From positions 4,069,738 through 4,133,737 of the forward strand of contig OY718808.1 of the NCBI GenBank assembly GCA_963070105.1: a DNA stretch of 64,000 bases, written 5' to 3'. The notes beneath the pieces were generated by a model. That model did not search any database. It was not told where the DNA came from and saw nothing but the letters and a program-made list of their open reading frames with translations. Position numbers and translations under genes: made by a program. This stretch comes from Litomosoides sigmodontis. Taxonomy: Eukaryota > Nematoda > Chromadorea > Rhabditida > Onchocercidae. This document shows, piece by piece, positions 1-11,885 of the stretch; the first letter of the stretch is position 1; every line of letters begins with the position of its first letter.

Positions 1-101
1 TCAGGCATACTTTACCTCATTCCTTCTTAATTTGCTACTGAGAAAGTGAAAGATGCAATTTTATTGACAATAAATTGAAAAGGAAAAAGATTTCAATTTA
101 G

Positions 102-2284
102 CTTCATCGTGGCGGTGCGCTAATGTCAATAATGCTACAGACAGTAGCTATTTTCCTCATTTTCATCCAGTCAAGATTTCAATTCTATTTATGGTGTACA
201 CGACAGTGTAGCATTGAGGTGAAACTGCTTCATCCATTTTCATTTCTTCATTACTTTTAATTACTACAAAAATAGTTTTTTTATAAAAATTGATAAGTTT
301 TACGAGAGTGAAATTTTAATTTTTCGTTTTATTCGAATTTTTTCAATGTAAAAATTGCGTTAGTAAAATTAATTGAAATATCTTATGTAGCAAAGTTAGG
401 AAATTAATTACAGTACAGAACATTTAAGTGGAGTAAAATTAATTAGGACAGAATAAAATATTGATAAAGTTAATTAGAATAGTATCAATGTTTCATTATT
501 ATTTTGATAAAAAATTTGGGAAAATATTCTTTCAATCCATTTTCAAAAATATTTGCCCTTTTTTTAAATTGGCATTGATTAAATACAATGCGATTAGCTA
601 TATGCTAGTTGTGTTACGTTTTAAAAAATTTTTGCAAAAAAAAGGAGGAGCAATTTAAGTTTTATATAATACATCAAAATAAAATAAGTTGACCTAAAAA
701 AATAATTTAACAGCTGAAATTGTAGCATTTGATGAAGCCAATACATACCTGGTCAGGCTTGCTTGCTTATATTCTTGCTGTAACACAAATTTCGATAGCA
801 TTATGTCAATTCAAATGGAAATTCATGCAACGATTCTACTTCAAATGGCTTCATCGCATTCTAGCAATTGCTGCATTCGTTGCTGCATGTGTGACATTTT
901 AAATTTTATTTTGCATTTCATTTTGAATTCAGTTACGTGTGCTGCAAAAATTAATTACGATCACGTTACCTACGTTACAATTCAATCAACTATAATGCAT
1001 TTTTTAAAAAAAATGTTTTAAAAAAAGTAAAATTTGAGGTTGCTGAATTAGTGAATGCGAGAGTAGTAACTGATGTTGCCGCACCATGTAACGTTGCAAT
1101 TACACTTTGATAAGGCGCATTTAAGATGACTGCCAAAAGGTGCTTTTTTTTAGCGCTTCAAAAAACTAAACTTTTTAAAATAAAATCAAAAGATGACAAA
1201 TTTGCTTGTAGCTTTAGGAATATTCGCCTCAACGAACCATACGAAGACAGGTCTTATTCGATACTATGGAAGATGGCCAGTTCTTCTTAATGGCATATAT
1301 TTATGCATATTTTCCACGATGCTTTTTGGCTTTAGCTTCCTAGATGCTTTTAGCAGGAAAAAATTGGTCGAAAAAAGCGAATGCATTGGTTTGCTCCTTT
1401 AAGTGAAATTTTTTAAATTTTATTTAAATGAAGTTGTAAAAGTGATCGATTGTGATTGTGATCGCTATCCCACATAATTATAAGTCTAATTCCCGTGAAA
1501 AAAAAGATATAATAAAAAATTCGTGCGGGAGCTTTTTGCTTCATATTTTTTCTTAACATTCCTAGTTGGTAATTAACATGCGTTTTTTTGCAAAATATCT
1601 TTTCTAAAAAAAAACAAACAATTTTTGATTGCTTGATCAAATCCATATTTATTGATCAAATCCATTAATTTAATTTTGATTTAGAGCATGAAAATGCAAA
1701 AAATGCAACAATGAATGCTGAAAATATTGGCGAAAGAAATGAACGCAAATTCTGTTGGGTATCTTTTCAACTATTTCAATTATTAGTTTCATAAATAATT
1801 TAGTAATAAATATTTCATTGATTATTTTCCGCAAACAAGTGGTGTTTTTTTTCGATTAATTAATTCTTGCTCTGCGGATCTTTTCGTAGTGAAAAAAAAT
1901 TGGAATTGAAATATTAAGATTTTAATTTGAAAAAAAAGTTATACAGAGTGTGCATGTATGCGTGTTAACTGTGTGTGCGTGGGTGTGTGTTCATGTGGAT
2001 GGATGTGTGGGTGTGCGCATGTGTATACGCTTATCAGGAACTTTTAATAGATTATGAATTGACCTTAAATTAGGCTCTAATCAATCAATTAAATCTCTCA
2101 ATTTATTGCTCAGCTGATTTCAGGTCAGGATAATCCGCTTATCAATGCTCATCTTCCACGTAATAATTTCATTCACCGTCTGCTTCATCATTACAGCTAT
2201 GGTTCTCATAAATTACGCTCGAAAACACTGACCAATTCATGCTTGTCTATTGATATCATCTTATCATCAGTAGCTATCGGATAA
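102..2284 (+). CDS. Cytochrome b561-type transmembrane protein (FRRS1/DOMON-b561 like), 3' part
   Basis: Five exons can be joined in phase: 102-218, 726-888, 1212-1388, 1685-1758 and 2114-2284 (TAA). They give 233 residues, and the 5' part lies off the left edge. Three hydrophobic helices carry histidines in the b561 pattern: LHRGGALMSIM at the start, HTWSGLLAYILAVTQ, and WLHRILAIAAF. In this family such histidines hold two hemes that pass electrons across a membrane; FRRS1-like members are ferric reductases. A fourth helix (WPVLLNGIYLCIFSTML) is followed by a hydrophilic tail ending in SVAIG. Each donor and acceptor phase agrees (for example a T left at 888 completes a codon at 1212). Whether a DOMON or reeler domain precedes cannot be seen. 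The family call is firm, the exact subfamily is not. Confidence 0.75.
1948..2031. repeat. TG-rich simple sequence
   Basis: An imperfect run of TGTG, ATGT and GCGT words fills much of the intron between the exons ending at 1758 and starting at 2114. Confidence 0.7.
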
Positions 2285-2424
2285 GCCGATCATTTTGAAA
2301 TTTTCTTTTGAAATTTTCATGTAATTTATCCACAAAAATCCATTCATTGTAGCATTTTTGATGAACCATTTTATTTGTTACTTTCATATCAAACAGTAAA
2401 TTTGAAAGTCTTATAGTTTTTTGC

Positions 2425-2430
2425 AATAAA
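2425..2430 (+). terminator. Poly(A) signal AATAAA
   Basis: AATAAA lies about 140 bases after the TAA at 2282-2284, the expected place for the 3' end of the b561-type gene. Confidence 0.5.
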
Positions 2431-3918
2431 TAATGACAAACAATTATGCTAAATTCATGGTTAATGTATTTCGAGCGATTATGTTGTTAAAATTAACATC
2501 TGCCTTATGCATTATTTTGCATCAATTCATGTTTGTTTCATACACCCTTCTCTTTTCCTTCCTAGTACTTTTTCCCAATATTTCAATTGAAATGTGAAAT
2601 AGGCGAAACTATATCTGAAGAGGCAAATCAGACATAGTTTCCATTTTTTTTATAATTGATTTTTTAGTCTCTTATTGAAATCAAATTTGGCTAATATTGT
2701 CAAAAATTGGTGAAAGAAAAAACACCTTCAAGGAAGTTTTTGAGTGAAAGCAATTGAAAAATAACATTTCCAAGTGTCACTAGATATTTTTTGCTAATGA
2801 ATAAATGTGTCACTGTACTAGCGCCACTGAATTAAATCATTGTAATGCAATGCTGCACTAAGTTATATCGTGTAAATGTACCATTTTATTAAATGATCCT
2901 ATATAAGTCCACATAATAGAGCACTTCATTATATCAAAGTTGCACCTCATATGGAGTGGTCAACTACAGAAATCGAAAAGTGTGCTGCCCGAGCCGAGAT
3001 TTTTTCATATCGCTAACGCACTAGTTGCACAAAAAACTCAAAGACTGGTTTGCCTCATCGTTTAAAACCTCGTATATTACGTGCTTGTAACATGTTACAG
3101 TTAAATAAGTGATTGTAGGATGGTAGGGTAGTTTTTGAGGAGTGTTTATTATTTTCCAGTTTATTTTATTATATTGATAGCTTATTCGTTTAGTTGTAAT
3201 ATTAGGTATGAAAACTTTTGCATGCTTGAGTGTTATGATTGATTCTACTTGACAAAAATAAGAATCAAAGTGAAACGGATGTTCTAGAGCCTATGAAACA
3301 GTTATTATTTTAATTTTATTTGATGGGAATTATAGATCATGAAAGTCTTTTCTATTCCTTATTTTTTACTGGAAACATGAAGCTATTTGATAATACAAAT
3401 TATACTAGACTTTGCAAAATATCTATCATTTTTTTTGTTTTTTTTTCAAGTTAGAACCATAGCAAACATTTTAAATGGGAGTTTGATAATTTGTATGCCT
3501 GCTCGATGCTTCGGTGATAGGACGAAAGGTTTTGCATGTTTTTTTGTGTCAGGTGTAATTCTGATTTTTTATTTATCTAAAAGAAAAATGAGGTTCGGAG
3601 AAGTTGGGCTTATCAATGATTTGGTAGTGGAAAACTACATGGGGAAAGCTGCGGACAAAATTAAATACCAAACAGATACCATGTCTTATATGTGGTGAAA
3701 ATTTCTGTGATCATATCTGATATTTGCTGAGTTTTAAAATGTGTTCAGGATTGAGAGTTGATACGGTAACTTTCGACCACATATTTTCATTCACTTTTAT
3801 AATGAAGTGAGGTCGCAGAAGATTAATATTATTTATCGCACCAGTAACAATCAGATATCATTATTTGGCGTTCGTGATAATATCATCATACTGTACTTCG
3901 AATAATTTCTAATTGAAG
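2431..3918. other. Intergenic DNA, no gene recognised
   Basis: AT-rich DNA with no supported exon. An open frame at 3387-3698 is present, but it begins with a run of Phe encoded by poly-T and has no splice or homology support. Confidence 0.5.
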
Positions 3919-5682
3919 ATGTCATTGATGCTCGATCATTATTTGGACAGTCTGTCCACACTTCCTCGTGATTTGGCAAAGAATTTACAAGGGATTCGGA
4001 AATATGATGTGGAATGTCATAAGCGATCAGCCGAAATTGACCGAAAATTGAGAGTATTTATAAAATCGCATCAAAAAATGCCAAAAAATGCGTCAATTTC
4101 ATTTAACAAAGAAATTATGGTAAATTTCTGTTTCATTTTTTCGTTTATCTTTTGTCATTTTGTCTAAATACCCTAGTTCAATTCAATGGATGCAAATGGA
4201 TTGGAATATGGAATATAAATATGAACACACCATTAAAATATTAAGCTGTCCTGCTTAAGTCGTGTATTTATATAGAAATCTTATGTGTAACTTCATGAGG
4301 GAAATGATTTCCTTTCTTTTATTTGTACATGTTGACATCATGTTACGTTAACTAATGAATGTTGGAAATGAGCGTCACATCCTGAATTATGCGATTCGTT
4401 GCGGATCAGCTTTTGTAGACATTGTTTGCGGAAATCGAACGTTTATCGAATGAAAAAATCCGCTTGGCATCTGACACCTACGAACTTGTCGATAAACATA
4501 TCAGACGTTTGGATAATGATTCAGTGAAACTTCAAGCTACGGTACGGCAAAAGTATTTGGATGCTGCAGCGATAGCTGCAGCAAAAAGCAATAAAAGCGG
4601 TAAACGTTTGTTTTATGTAAATGTAAACTGAACTGTACAAATATTTTTATTACACAGAATCCGTTTGCATGAGTGGCAGGGATTCGTGCACAAACTTTTG
4701 CATTTACGGTTAATCAGAATGATTCGAATCTTTGTTTGCTGGAGAGTATCTTACATCGAAGTACTTCCACTTTCGATGCAAGTGTGTTCTTTTCGAACGC
4801 TGCTTCTCCGTGCTTCTTTCCTTTTGCAATTATTGAATGCGTTCTTACCACAACTTTTTGTTCTAAAATGGTGATTTCGTTCACCTTTATATGTAGTGAT
4901 GGGAGAAGGTACAAGTGAAACCCTAATCACTTGACCATAAAAAATGGTTTTAAAAAGGCGTAAGAGGTTTAATTTAAAATCCAACATTAAATTCAGATGA
5001 AGTCTTTGACCGAAAGCGAAAGAGTATTGCGAGTCGTAAGGATAAGAAAAAATTAAAAGAGGATAGCTGGTCTCAGAAAAGTGCAGGTATGTTACAGGGC
5101 ATGCTACTAGTATCTTTTTTTAATTTGATCTTTATTAATTTTATGAAGGAAGCCTCACTAGGAAAATGCCATTGGAATCACAGTTCTTTTCTTCCATTTT
5201 TTTTTCGAATAAGATTACCGGACTAACACATAACACTCAATGTTTTTTTATTTTGCATAAATAGTTTGCAAAATTGAGTAACTAATGGGTTTTTGTCATA
5301 CTTTTTTTCTAGCTTCTGTCTCTACGTCATTCCAACCATTTTTGGATTCACCGTCAGTTATGGAAATGCCTGTCGACCCGAATGAACCGACATACTGCAT
5401 TTGTCATCAGGTTTATAGCTTCCATTAAAAACGATTCTTTACAAATTTAAATATGTACTACCGTTGCAGTTGAAAAGTTCGTGCAGCCTTTTGCAAAGAA
5501 AAAAATCGACCGTTTTTCAGGTTTCGCACGGTCAAATGATAATGTGTGATAACAAACAGTGTCCAATAGAATGGTTCCATTTCCAGTGCGTTGGTCTTAC
5601 GGAAGCGCCAAAGGGAAAGTGGTATTGCGAACGTTGCAATGAGCAACGGAAAAAAAAGAATTCCACTGGAAATAACAAATAA
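3919..5682 (+). CDS. ING-family histone reader with C-terminal PHD finger (ING4/5-like)
   Basis: Exons 3919-4119, 4419-4599, 4997-5086, 5313-5410 and 5521-5682 join in phase to 243 residues, close to human ING4/ING5. The N-terminal ING helix region reads [12 protein letters not shown] and later [12 protein letters not shown], both close to ING4/5. A basic linker follows. The PHD finger spans about residues 185-230 and has all eight zinc ligands: C186, C188, C199, C204, H210, C213, C226 and C229. The residues that hold H3K4me3 in ING2 (Tyr, Met, Asp, Trp) are kept as Y185, M196, D200 and W208. ING proteins recruit HAT or HDAC complexes to H3K4me3 in the nucleus. The usual VSYGEM is VSHGQM here. 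The start is the first ATG, giving an N-terminus of family length. A further small exon in 4658-4709 is in phase but unconvincing. Confidence 0.9.
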
Positions 5683-6499
5683 TTGTCATATCTGTAAACT
5701 AATGGCTTCCTTTTGGTACAAAACAAAATATCTTTTCACTTTTTGCGGCCTTTTGAAATAGGAGGAAAATTTTTCCGAAAAATTAAGGCACAGCAGTTGT
5801 TAAAATGTTTTCATATTATTAGCTTACCTGAAGTGTCACAGATGCCATTTTGAGTTGCCTGTGTTGACTGCTTCATTTGTCTTTCAAAGTCATATTCCGT
5901 AGTCATATATTTTGGTTGACAGTTTTGCAATATTGTCTAATCATTATCTCAATAATCTGTTTTTGTACATTTCGTTTTGTGATATGTTCCGTATTTCAGT
6001 TATTTTTGTACCCATTTTTTCTGTAATTTTTTATTTACTGGCTTGTAAATCATATTTTGATCTTGGAATGAAAACTATACCTCAGAACTTGTAGCAAGGC
6101 ATATAAAGCATGCAACAGAATATATGCCAGCAAGTAAAGTGGTATTGTCGACATCAGATTATGGCAGCAATTGCATACCCTAATCATCAATATCCAACAA
6201 TGAATATCCAAAAAAAGTAGCCTGGCTCCCAATAAGTACCTCTCACGAAGCAAAACACATTACACTGTTAACTGCATTAAATGATAAAGCGTTAAACTAC
6301 AACTCAGCTTTGGAAGGAAGAGGAGGTGATGTTAGCAGATAGTGTTAAAAAAATAGGTTTTCAGGGTTATATATACGAAGCGATAAAACAGTAATAATTT
6401 TCTTAATGATATTGATTGATGGATGTTCGGCTATGTATTTTCATGCGTCGTTTTCATTGGTACGAAACGTGTGATGATTACCCATTGCTTAAAATTCGT
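5683..6499. other. Convergent intergenic spacer
   Basis: This spacer lies between the 3' ends of the ING-like (+) and MEMO1 (-) genes. I see no exon or RNA gene in it. Confidence 0.5.
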
Positions 6500-6680
6500 T
6501 CATTTCCTGGGATTAATAAACAGGGCGCCGGCTGCGTATGAAACAGATGAATCGTTCAGGCTACAGCTCTGCAATTGTATAGCAATCATTCTCAAATATT
6601 TAATTTGTTTAATCATTTAGAATCTCGAAGCTCTATATATAGCAATACCTGATTAGATTATGAATATTTGAGGAATAACG

Positions 6681-6738
<58 letters not shown>

Positions 6739-9707
6739 AAAACTGAAACGAAAGTAAGCACCTCTACACAATTCTTATTAACGACCATAAGTGTAAATTA
6801 TATACACTTGTTGTTATCACATCGTATTGGTCAGTGCGCATTTACTCTAGCTCAAATAACGTGTGCATTCACGTACTATCCTGAACTCATTCTAAATAAG
6901 GCTTCGTCGAATAGTATCATGTCTCAAAATAAAGCAATACCTGATTAGATTGTGCATATTTGAGAAATACAAATTCTGCTAAATAACTGTTCATTTGACG
7001 AAAATATTCTGCTGCCTGAAAATGCAATGGAAAATTCATCCAACATCCATAACGTTTTAAAGATTAAATACAATTCAGGCGAAACAATAAAAACATACAA
7101 ATGACCAAAAAACATCTCGTCAAACGTTATTGATCTGTAAAACACACTTTATTGTTTTTTCCTTGAAAGGTTATCATTCTTCAACAGAACTGAAATTATA
7201 TAACATAATAAGCGTAACAAAATAATGTGCTCACATAGAGAATAACGCTTATTGGATTTCTGCCACAGATTGTATTTTGCGTCCTCTTCAAATACTCGCC
7301 GAATGCCGTCGGGCTAAGACTGGAAATTGCATCCATTCCCTGAAAATGGTCCAACTAGATAATTGTTAATATAAAGAAGTAAGCCTTAGTATTAAATTTA
7401 TTGCTTATTTATAAGTACACAGCCTAAAACTTTCTTTGTTAATTTTTAAATATAAAAAATAAAGATCCGTTGTTAAAAAAGTTCAAAATGAGAAAAAAAA
7501 CCTGTTTGTCCATAGCAGCGATCTGTTCATATATTGGTACATTAGTACTGCTGTCATGTGGCATGAAGTGGAATCGACTTCCTTTAAGTATACATTAATC
7601 GATAATTAAACAGTGTGATAAACATCCATTTTTTTTTTGCTTTATCCACTTTCAACTGCATAGTGCAATTAGATTCAAAAAAACAAATCGTTTTTAAACT
7701 ACCATACCCCAGTGACAAAAATCGGAACTGACGACAAACACTATCTTTGGATCTGACAAATATTTGCTAAATATTTTGCCATAACTAGCTTGTTTTGATG
7801 GTGAAAGTGATCCGACCAAAACTGGCACAATGCTGTAACTATTCCTTGACTGCCTGCAACGAAAAAATTATGTCATGGATTCAAAGAAAAACTGAAATCT
7901 CGCCGTTACATAATTTGATCTATTAAGCCACTAAAAAAATAAGCCGCGCACTCAGTCTGCAAATGAATTTCGCTTATCAGTTTGTTCTCGTTATTTTCAT
8001 CCAAAAAATGTACTTTTCCATAATTTTTGCTATGTAAGGCAGTTGCATTTCGATGCTATGTTCTGCTTCCTCACTACGCAGATCCATCAATGAAAACGCT
8101 CCGGTTTCTTTTAGTTCCATATTTGCTGCAAAAGTTATGATGTCTAATGCGAAGTATGTTGAATAATTTTATTAGGATACTGTATTATTCAATTGTTTAA
8201 AAACTACACTTGTAGAGAACTGAATAATTTATGTCATATAGAAATGTGATAATTTTCCAGAGAACTCTCAACTCTATTAAGAATGAAGTCAACAGTATTA
8301 GTCAAGATCAACCCACTTATTTTGGTAGTTATTTTAACGTCGTCTGCTGCCACTGCCATCGCAGAAACTACATGCGCACATCTCGTAGAAGGCCTACCCA
8401 ACCGTTTTATTTGTGGATATCACTCATCAATAATACCATGTCAGTCAATCAAAATTACCCTGCCTAATATAATTAACTTCTTTCTTATTGATTTATACTG
8501 TCTGAAAAAAACTGAAAAAAATACTTCGTTGATCGATCTGCAGATCACCTATAGGTGTACAGTAATGCGAGCAGGTCGACAATGCACAAGTATCCAGCGA
8601 CATCACATGTGACGGTCCCAATACGAATATAATGCTACTGTAACAATTATATGAAATATACGATTCCAGAATATAAAGTTTAAAAGTAATAGAAGTCCGC
8701 AACCAATTTAAACGTAAAATCTATAGGCAGAAATAAAGTTGTTTTGTAACGCATGGGACTTCATGACAAAGCAGTCACATCTATATTAGCAACTAGACAG
8801 AATAGTTGATTCGAAAAAAATCAGTTGCAACTTTTGACGTATTATAAACACACGCAATCTTGAAGTTATGATGAAATTTCACTCACACAGTTTCAGGAAC
8901 AATTTGCTTGAATGCAAAAGCTGCAATCCTGCCACTATATGAGTAACCAGCATGTCTAAAAAAGAGCAACGGTTACTAGAAACACAGCTGGAAATCCAAG
9001 CAGTCATAAATTTCTAACTGTTTTGTCTCGATCTACAGACCTTTTTTGACATTTTCTATTTTTTTTTTCTCTTATTAATACTGATCCTTTGCTTGTACTG
9101 ATAAGAGACATAATGAATGAAATGTGACAGAAAGGTGATGTTGGAATTAAAAACTTAATCACATTTGAAGTCATGATCGGAAAGTGACTTCGTCGCTATT
9201 AATCCAAACTGATGTTATCCGTTAGCATGTTAATAACGTTATCACCCTGTATGAATGGTTGCAACCGAAATTAGAGATATTCGTTTATGACCTTCGTTAC
9301 CAAAATTTAACCTAATTAAAGTTTGATTGATATAATGAAAGACAAAACTGATAGGTTTAAATGTGCAATGTGCAACATTCCGCTATCGTTAAATAACAGT
9401 ACTTACGGTGAAATAATAGCACGAGCTGACTGAGCATTATGTGAATCAGCAGCATTAAGCCATTCTGTTAATTCACGATTCAGTTCCCTTGGATCATCCG
9501 TGTACCTAACAAATAGTTAAGTAATACATTGCAAGAAGCGGAATGTATGAATATAATAAATCTATTCTTAAATGATGCAATTGAAGGACGAAACGTATAA
9601 AACAACAAATCTCACGCTACACTACAAGTGCAGTAGAACAAAAAACGACAAACAAACCAGGATCCAGCATGAGACGCATTTCTCATTGTACAGCCGACAG
9701 AAGCCAT
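6500..9707 (-). CDS. memo-1: MEMO1 homologue (LigB-like fold, copper-binding redox protein)
   Basis: Ten exons on the minus strand join without phase error: 9707-9658, 9505-9407, 8955-8887, 8637-8525, 8125-8014, 7853-7708, 7581-7502, 7339-7247, 7015-6941 and 6568-6500. They total 906 nt, or 301 residues (human MEMO1 297). Family landmarks in order: SHAGSWYT at the N-terminus, [60 protein letters not shown] and SVSYAAGAL near the end. The residues matching human H49, H81 and C244 (copper site) are present as H51, H83 and C248; D192 and H195 are also kept. MEMO1 acts in receptor tyrosine kinase signalling and cell motility and limits copper-driven oxidation; the worm homologue has been linked to redox signalling. 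The first exon ends TG and the second begins G, restoring the conserved Trp. Confidence 0.95.
6641..6684 (-). pseudogene. Decayed partial copy of MEMO1 exon 9
   Basis: This segment closely repeats 6933-6975, the 3' end of exon 9 with its donor site. Read on the minus strand it gives FLKY, then S and a stop (TAA), then SNQ, where the real exon has YAQSNQ. It lies in the intron between exons 9 and 10. Confidence 0.7.
6684..6736. repeat. (AT)n microsatellite
   Basis: About 26 uninterrupted AT units lie in the last MEMO1 intron, directly beside the decayed exon copy. Confidence 0.95.
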
Positions 9708-10199
9708 TATTTTAATGAGATGGTTGTAACGCTTTTCAACGATACACCGCCACTGAATACATTATTTTACATATGCTTACATAATGAACACTTACATACA
9801 GCACGTAATTACTTCTAAACGTGTTTAACGAATAAATTTGCGTTTAAAAAAGAAAATGGGAATGTTCTACTGCGGAATACTCCCATGTAATGTAATGTGC
9901 AATGATGCCTGTTCGTTGAAAAACAAATTTTGTGAAAGACTTAAAAAATAAATGAAATATGTTCCTTGATGAAGAAGGAGTGTGAAGAACACAAATCACC
10001 GCTTCCCCATCTTTAACCTTTGAAGCCTGCAATGGCCGATGCTCTGCCGTAAACCCAGTGATTCAGCAGAAGTAGTCAACTGACACGGCCATAAAATGAC
10101 CACCACACTATTGATGAATGCAACGAAATGTTGTAGCATAGAAATGACGGCAGTGAGGCGAGCATTAGAAGAAATAGTGTGGCAGGGAGTGGTGTGCAT
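9708..10199. other. Upstream region of MEMO1
   Basis: This region precedes the MEMO1 start codon at 9707. I see no clear promoter motif and no coding exon. Confidence 0.4.
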
Positions 10200-10923
10200 G
10201 TGACAGAGAAGTAGTCAGAGAACAATGGAGGGTATGCAAGCGTTGAAGTCTGTGCTTTCATTTCGCGGTGTCGTTTGGAATTATCCGTTTCAGATATCAG
10301 TCGGTAATTTGTGTGATGGAAAAGAGTAAGGTTTGCTTGGAAAGCAGGACAAGTTATGGTACCAGAAAGTGCGGGGGATAGGCCATCGTACGGAATGTCA
10401 GTGATAACACGACGTGTCCATTATATCAGTGTCAGATGATAGTGAAATGAAAGAACTGGACGAAGTTGTGGTATTGAAAGGTAATGATGAAGCATCAATT
10501 AATGATAATGCGTTATCAGACTTGGATGTAGTGATTGTGGGTGAAGTTACAGTATCAGGAGATAGTGATAAAGCATCAGTTAACGACAATGTGTGGTCAT
10601 CAGACCCGTAGTCGTGGACAACATGATATCAGTAGAAAACAAAAAGACCAGGAGCAACAGAAGATACTATTGCCTTAAATGGTTGTGAGATGGAGGGACA
10701 GCGATGAATATACAGTACTGAGGAGGAACAGTGATGTAATGTGAGCTGATAAGGCTATCATATCAGAAGATATAAGAGCAACCGATGAGACTATAGGATT
10801 GCCGACGAGAGATGTGGAAACAAAGAATTGGACAACAGCGTTAGAAGCAATGGATACAACCAGTGGTGGTACTGAAACGAAGTTCAGTACTACTACTACT
10901 ACTTGTAGTAGTCATTCGTATTG
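10200..10923 (+). pseudogene. Coding-looking but interrupted segment (possible pseudogene)
   Basis: Several stretches on the plus strand have coding-like composition but sit in different frames separated by stops. One runs 10408-10611, without an ATG, and encodes two related pieces, NDEASINDNALSD and SDKASVNDNVWSSD. Another around 10742-10923 contains ETIGLPTRDVETKNW and ends in a Thr run. Shorter pieces lie between them. No splice sites that would rejoin them stand out. I do not recognise a family. It may be a decayed acidic, Ser/Thr-rich gene or a poorly resolved multi-exon gene. Confidence 0.3.
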
Positions 10924-11885
10924 AAATTTTAGATAGGTTCCGTAGGCACTAACATAGATAATTTTGTGAAAATTTTCAAAAACTAGTAAATTAGCTACTA
11001 TTTGTGGTAGGGTAGAATTTATTGTGATAAGAGTAGTGGTGTAAAATTATTCTCTTCTTTCACCGATCTCTTCAATGATGTTTTGAAATCAATTTAACAA
11101 AAAAAACCCCCCCAAACATTTTTGTTATAATTCAATTTTCTATTCATTTAACAATGGACACTTTCTCCATACTCTTACTGTTTTCCGCTCACTCGTCTTC
11201 CTCATCTCTCTCATCATCATCATCAGAGCACTCTCCTCCTCAATCTTCTGTTTCTCCCTTTTTTTTCCGTTTAACAAATTTTTCATTTCTAAAAAAGTAA
11301 CTACTACTACTACTGCAATGACCACCGGTGCCGGTACTTCCATCACTACAGGTAAATTCGCTGTATGCATAGGATGAGTGGAGAGGTAACGAGCAAACAT
11401 GAAAGGTGGAAAGCGCAATATTAACATCGCAAGAACTGGAAATTTCTACGAAACGGATATTATGAAGTGTCTCAACGGTCAAGATGAAATGTGTAAAGAA
11501 GAGGGAAGTTGAGAGAATGAATGACTCATGCAAAACACTGAATAAATCCAGTTTGATCGGTCCAACAATTACAAACACTCTTTCTTCTCTCAGTTATCAC
11601 TTCGCCATTTACTAATATTCCAAAAAAAAAAAAAAAAATTGTAAAAAATTGAAGTGGAAAAAAATGAATGAGAAATAAGCTTTGTTGTTTATTTACATAC
11701 GTACGTAGTTGATTTCTTCATCTGTTATTCACTTAAAATATAATTTTAATTACCATTTATTTCTGTTGCGCTTTTCTTTTAATAAATTACTTTCGCCTTT
11801 GCAAATAATTGAACAAATCAATTTTTTAGTGCTGCACTTAATAATGGTCAAATTGGAGTTTAGCAATTGAACAGTAAGAGGAACG
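10924..11885. other. Low-complexity intergenic DNA
   Basis: Contains (ACT)n runs near 10889 and 11300, a CT-rich tract at 11160-11270 and a poly-A run near 11623. Open frames here on the minus strand follow the CT-rich bias and are not supported. Confidence 0.45.

Noticed and set aside
461..658. 65-codon plus-strand frame
   Set aside because: Lys/Phe/Ile bias typical of AT-rich intron DNA; it falls in the intron between the b561 exons at 102-218 and 726-888.
3387..3698. 103-codon plus-strand frame
   Set aside because: It begins in poly-T-derived Phe runs, lacks recognisable domains and has no supporting exon.
4658..4709. Extra ING exon
   Set aside because: The phase would fit, but the encoded Cys-rich piece has no counterpart in ING proteins and the donor is weak.
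8283..8612. Plus-strand 109-codon frame
   Set aside because: It overlaps the MEMO1 exon at 8525-8637 on the other strand, which has strong family matches and exact splice phase.
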